Source of the DNA: Candidatus Heimdallarchaeota archaeon
GTDB lineage: Archaea > Asgardarchaeota > Heimdallarchaeia > Heimdallarchaeales > Kariarchaeaceae
Direction: 5' to 3'
Length of the DNA: 8,987 bases
NCBI GenBank assembly: GCA_030668165.1
Contig: DAOUUM010000089.1
Location: 1-8,987 of the forward strand
Shown: positions 6,915-8,987 of the stretch, piece after piece
How the letters are laid out: each line of letters begins with the position of its first letter
How positions within the stretch are numbered: position 1 is the stretch's first letter
The notes under the pieces: generated by a model
The model's input: only the letters and a program-made list of their open reading frames with translations
Told to the model about the DNA's origin: nothing
Databases searched by the model: none
Translations under genes and position numbers: made by a program

Positions 6915-8711
6915 GTGATAATCATAAACTTAATTCGAATAACTATTGTTTTAATTTTTGCACTAATGATTTCATCAATGATCCCCCAGACAGGCAGCTA
7001 TAATCCTGATGCGGATATTGATGAGATAGGAATAAACAACATATCATATCTATACCCTGATCCAATCCTAATTGATGGTATTATATCTTCTGGAGAATGG
7101 GATAACTCAGTAAATATCACCAAATGGTATATGGATGCAGATCCTGAGAACTATGATGGCTACAATTACATGTACCTGACCGAGGATAGGGATAATGTAT
7201 ACATCGCGTTAGATCTGGTAAGTGACCAGACCAATGATGAGGCTGGTGAATGGGTTGGCTTATGGTTGAATACAAATGAAACTGTTATTGATGATCTGGA
7301 TTTTATGCTCCGAGATCAAATATGGCATGATGCATTGAATGAAGGCATGGAATCATTAATATTTGACGTGGATAACAATCAAGTAATGCCATATTTTAAT
7401 TATACCGCTGGTTTTGAACAATTCGCTGGATTTGGGATAAAGACCTTAAGTGGATTTGTTGATATTGAGGGAACTTTTGAGGGTACGATCGATGATGTGA
7501 ATTCGGGATCGGATTCCAACCCTGCAACCATGACTTCTGTCTGGAATGGAACACATTACGTTTACAGATTGGATATCGAGGTTACAATAAGTGAATATTT
7601 TGATTTATTTACTGATATGTACGTTGATGAATCACTAGCGATGGGAATCAATTCACGAATATCAAACAATGTAACCATAAGTGAACATTATTACACTGTT
7701 CGTAACAGTACAGGCCATTTATTACTCGACAATCCAAAACAGACCATGCCTATCAACACAGGAACCTCGTATGAATGGACAGAAGGCATTGAAGGATCCA
7801 GGGATAATTATACCCAGGATGATACAGTATTATTTTCATATATCGGAGTGAATGATGTACCATTTAAAACAAATTTTGACAGCTTTTTTATGGTATTTAA
7901 GCATACGCCAGTTTCAATCTTGGGGAATGGTGCGATTAGGTATCCCTACTCCACTATCAATAATTTTGATATGGCCCGGAGCTTTGGACCTTCCCAAAAT
8001 AATGCAAGTGATCACAGAATGTTTGAATTCAAAATACCAAAAAGCGAATTAGAGGGCTATGAACAGAATACCGATCTTGGTCTGCTTATCGGTGGATATG
8101 GCACTCTTACAGCTGTTTTTCCAAATAGCCATCATTGGTTGTTAGCTAATGGTTCTTTAAGCGATTTTGACATCAGATACACACCCTATTATTACTATCA
8201 TGATATGCCACTGAAGGGATGGAATTTCCTGAATGATCCTGTATTGAATACAATTGATCCCGATCCATCTGACAATGGCAGTGTTATACTTGACTGGAAC
8301 GATGATGCAGGTGTGGTGAACTGGACTGTGATCAGACACACATCTATGATTGATGAGACAAGCATTAATGATGTTGATATAATTGCAATAGGATTAACTT
8401 CTAGCCAGTACACAGATTCTGATCTGCTCAATGGTACCTACTACTATGGTGTTGTTGCAGTTGATTCAATAGATTATCTGTATATATCCAATATTGAATC
8501 GGTGGTGGTCAGCATTCCCGCACCATACACTCCACCATCAGATACCGATACCACAGATACATCTGATACAACAACAACTCCAACAACAACTCCAACAAGT
8601 GTTCCAACCACGCCAACAACCTCTGATGAGGTAGTGACACCTGGGTTCACCATCTCAGTTGCTGTTGTGGCCATTTCTGTAGCAATGATCTACAAAAGAC
8701 GAAGGAATTAA
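6915..8711 (+). CDS. Secreted cell-surface glycoprotein with CBM9/DOMON-like and FN3-like domains, PGF-type C-terminal anchor
   Basis: 598 residues. Signal peptide: residues 1-25, hydrophobic core LIRITIVLIFALMISSMI. Domain 1 (about 48-255) has the CBM9/DOMON-like pattern: IDGIISSGEW (53-62), MYLTEDRDNVYIALDLVSDQ (86-105), GEWVGLWLNT and YRLDIEVTIS. A second beta-rich region (about 300-430) repeats a similar ending (FEFKIPKSEL...LGLLIGGYG). An FN3-like domain follows at about 446-533 (SVILDWNDDAGVVNWTVIR, then GTYYYGVVAVD). Residues 534-575 are a Thr/Pro/Asp stalk, then PGF (576-578), a short membrane helix and KRRRN. Thirteen N-x-S/T sequons fit a glycosylated exported protein. The PGF-helix-basic ending resembles archaeal PGF-CTERM sorting signals; a plain membrane anchor is the alternative. 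The GTG start is the only one that includes the full signal peptide; the first ATG (6966-6968) would cut it. The ligand is unknown, possibly a carbohydrate, heme or other small compound. It sits between ssnA and a carbamoyltransferase gene. Confidence 0.85.
   Translation: MIIINLIRITIVLIFALMISSMIPQTGSYNPDADIDEIGINNISYLYPDPILIDGIISSGEWDNSVNITKWYMDADPENYDGYNYMYLTEDRDNVYIALDLVSDQTNDEAGEWVGLWLNTNETVIDDLDFMLRDQIWHDALNEGMESLIFDVDNNQVMPYFNYTAGFEQFAGFGIKTLSGFVDIEGTFEGTIDDVNSGSDSNPATMTSVWNGTHYVYRLDIEVTISEYFDLFTDMYVDESLAMGINSRISNNVTISEHYYTVRNSTGHLLLDNPKQTMPINTGTSYEWTEGIEGSRDNYTQDDTVLFSYIGVNDVPFKTNFDSFFMVFKHTPVSILGNGAIRYPYSTINNFDMARSFGPSQNNASDHRMFEFKIPKSELEGYEQNTDLGLLIGGYGTLTAVFPNSHHWLLANGSLSDFDIRYTPYYYYHDMPLKGWNFLNDPVLNTIDPDPSDNGSVILDWNDDAGVVNWTVIRHTSMIDETSINDVDIIAIGLTSSQYTDSDLLNGTYYYGVVAVDSIDYLYISNIESVVVSIPAPYTPPSDTDTTDTSDTTTTPTTTPTSVPTTPTTSDEVVTPGFTISVAVVAISVAMIYKRRRN
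8571..8606 (+). repeat. 12-bp tandem repeat coding the Thr/Pro stalk
   Basis: Two perfect consecutive copies of ACAACAACTCCA (8571-8582 and 8583-8594) followed by a diverged third (acaagtgttcca). Each encodes a TTTP or TSVP unit of the surface protein stalk. Length change by slippage in units of four residues would keep the frame. Confidence 0.8.
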
Positions 8712-8745
8712 TCTGCATAAAATAATCAAAAGTTAGAACATTTTT

Positions 8746-8757
8746 CATATAAAATAA
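8746..8757 (+). promoter_or_regulatory. Possible TATA box for the carbamoyltransferase gene
   Basis: The sequence catataaaataa lies about 64 bp before the ATG at 8816, implying a leader near 40 bases. A weaker candidate, gttttacaataat near 8787-8799, would give a leaderless start instead. The region is AT-rich, so neither is certain. Confidence 0.3.
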
Positions 8758-8815
8758 TTCCAATGAAATTGTTACATTACAATACAGTTTTACAATAATT
8801 AGAAAATAAATCAAT

Positions 8816-8987
8816 ATGGAATCTATTTTTCCCAAAGACATGCTCGCAACCCGTGACTGGGAATTACAAGCATTAAATGCTGTAATCAAGCTTGCTGATC
8901 GTTTCAAACTAGAGCGACAGACAGGAATACTACACAATGACCTTCTTGCTGCACGTTCATTATTCTCGATTTTTTATAACACAAGTA
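8816..8987 (+). CDS. Aspartate/ornithine carbamoyltransferase-family protein (YgeW-like?), N-terminal part
   Basis: The frame opens with ATG at 8816 and runs off the right edge after 57 codons. It reads MESIFPKDMLATRDWELQAL, a helix NAVIKLADRFKLERQTG, then LLAARSLFSIFYNTS. This is the N-terminal helix of transcarbamylases followed by the strand that leads into the carbamoyl-phosphate-binding loop: FYNTS is the start of the family S-T-R-T-R motif, and the decisive TRTR lies just outside the window. Known role of the family: transfer of a carbamoyl group to an amino group (aspartate in pyrimidine synthesis, ornithine in arginine metabolism, or in the opposite sense in catabolic members such as YgeW). 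Which subfamily this is cannot be settled from 57 residues; proximity to ssnA favours a YgeW-like catabolic enzyme. No frameshift is visible. It is 104 bp after the surface protein gene. Confidence 0.75.
   Translation, partial: MESIFPKDMLATRDWELQALNAVIKLADRFKLERQTGILHNDLLAARSLFSIFYNTS

Noticed and set aside
8647..8937. 96-residue minus-strand frame across the surface protein end and the carbamoyltransferase start
   Set aside because: Antisense to two recognisable proteins and shows no motif of its own.
1..8987. tRNA, rRNA or CRISPR array
   Set aside because: Reading through the intergenic regions showed no cloverleaf-like T-loop signature, no rRNA-like sequence and no regularly spaced repeats; the gaps between genes are all under 170 bases.

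Overview
The window looks archaeal. Upstream of most genes there is a TATA-box-like element about 25-30 bp before the likely transcription start, leaders are short or absent, and Shine-Dalgarno sequences are mostly missing. The gene content agrees: an F420/LLM-type oxidoreductase of the Mer (methylenetetrahydromethanopterin reductase) superfamily, a vapB/vapC pair of archaeal type, and a heavily sequon-rich surface protein ending in a Thr/Pro stalk, PGF, a membrane helix and KRRR. The AT-rich composition and this gene set would fit an uncultured lineage such as an Asgard archaeon, but the lineage is a guess from style and not something the sequence proves.

Left part (1-2690), accessory in character and visibly more AT-rich: the 3' part of an IS200/IS605-type tnpB entering from the left edge; a convergent vapBC toxin-antitoxin operon with a perfect 9+9 bp palindrome at its promoter; and a membrane-anchored beta-lactamase-fold serine hydrolase transcribed divergently from vapBC.

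Right part (2691-8987), metabolic: on the minus strand, an LLM-class oxidoreductase gene followed by a fold-type II PLP enzyme with a long C-terminal extension. Divergent from the oxidoreductase, across a compact shared promoter region, lies ssnA, an amidohydrolase. It is followed by a large secreted cell-surface protein (CBM9/DOMON-like domain, second beta domain, FN3-like domain, stalk, C-terminal anchor). At the right edge, the first 57 codons of an aspartate/ornithine-type carbamoyltransferase are visible, cut just at the start of its carbamoyl-phosphate-binding motif.

The most interesting reading is the combination of ssnA, a PLP-dependent lyase/synthase-type enzyme and a carbamoyltransferase. 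In bacteria such as E. coli, ssnA sits with ygeW (carbamoyltransferase), ygeX (PLP-dependent diaminopropionate ammonia-lyase), ygeY, hyuA and ygfK in the anaerobic purine/urate catabolic cluster. This window may hold part of an archaeal counterpart in which the PLP enzyme differs from YgeX and an F420/flavin LLM oxidoreductase takes part. That is inference from gene neighbourhood; each single family call is firmer than the pathway.
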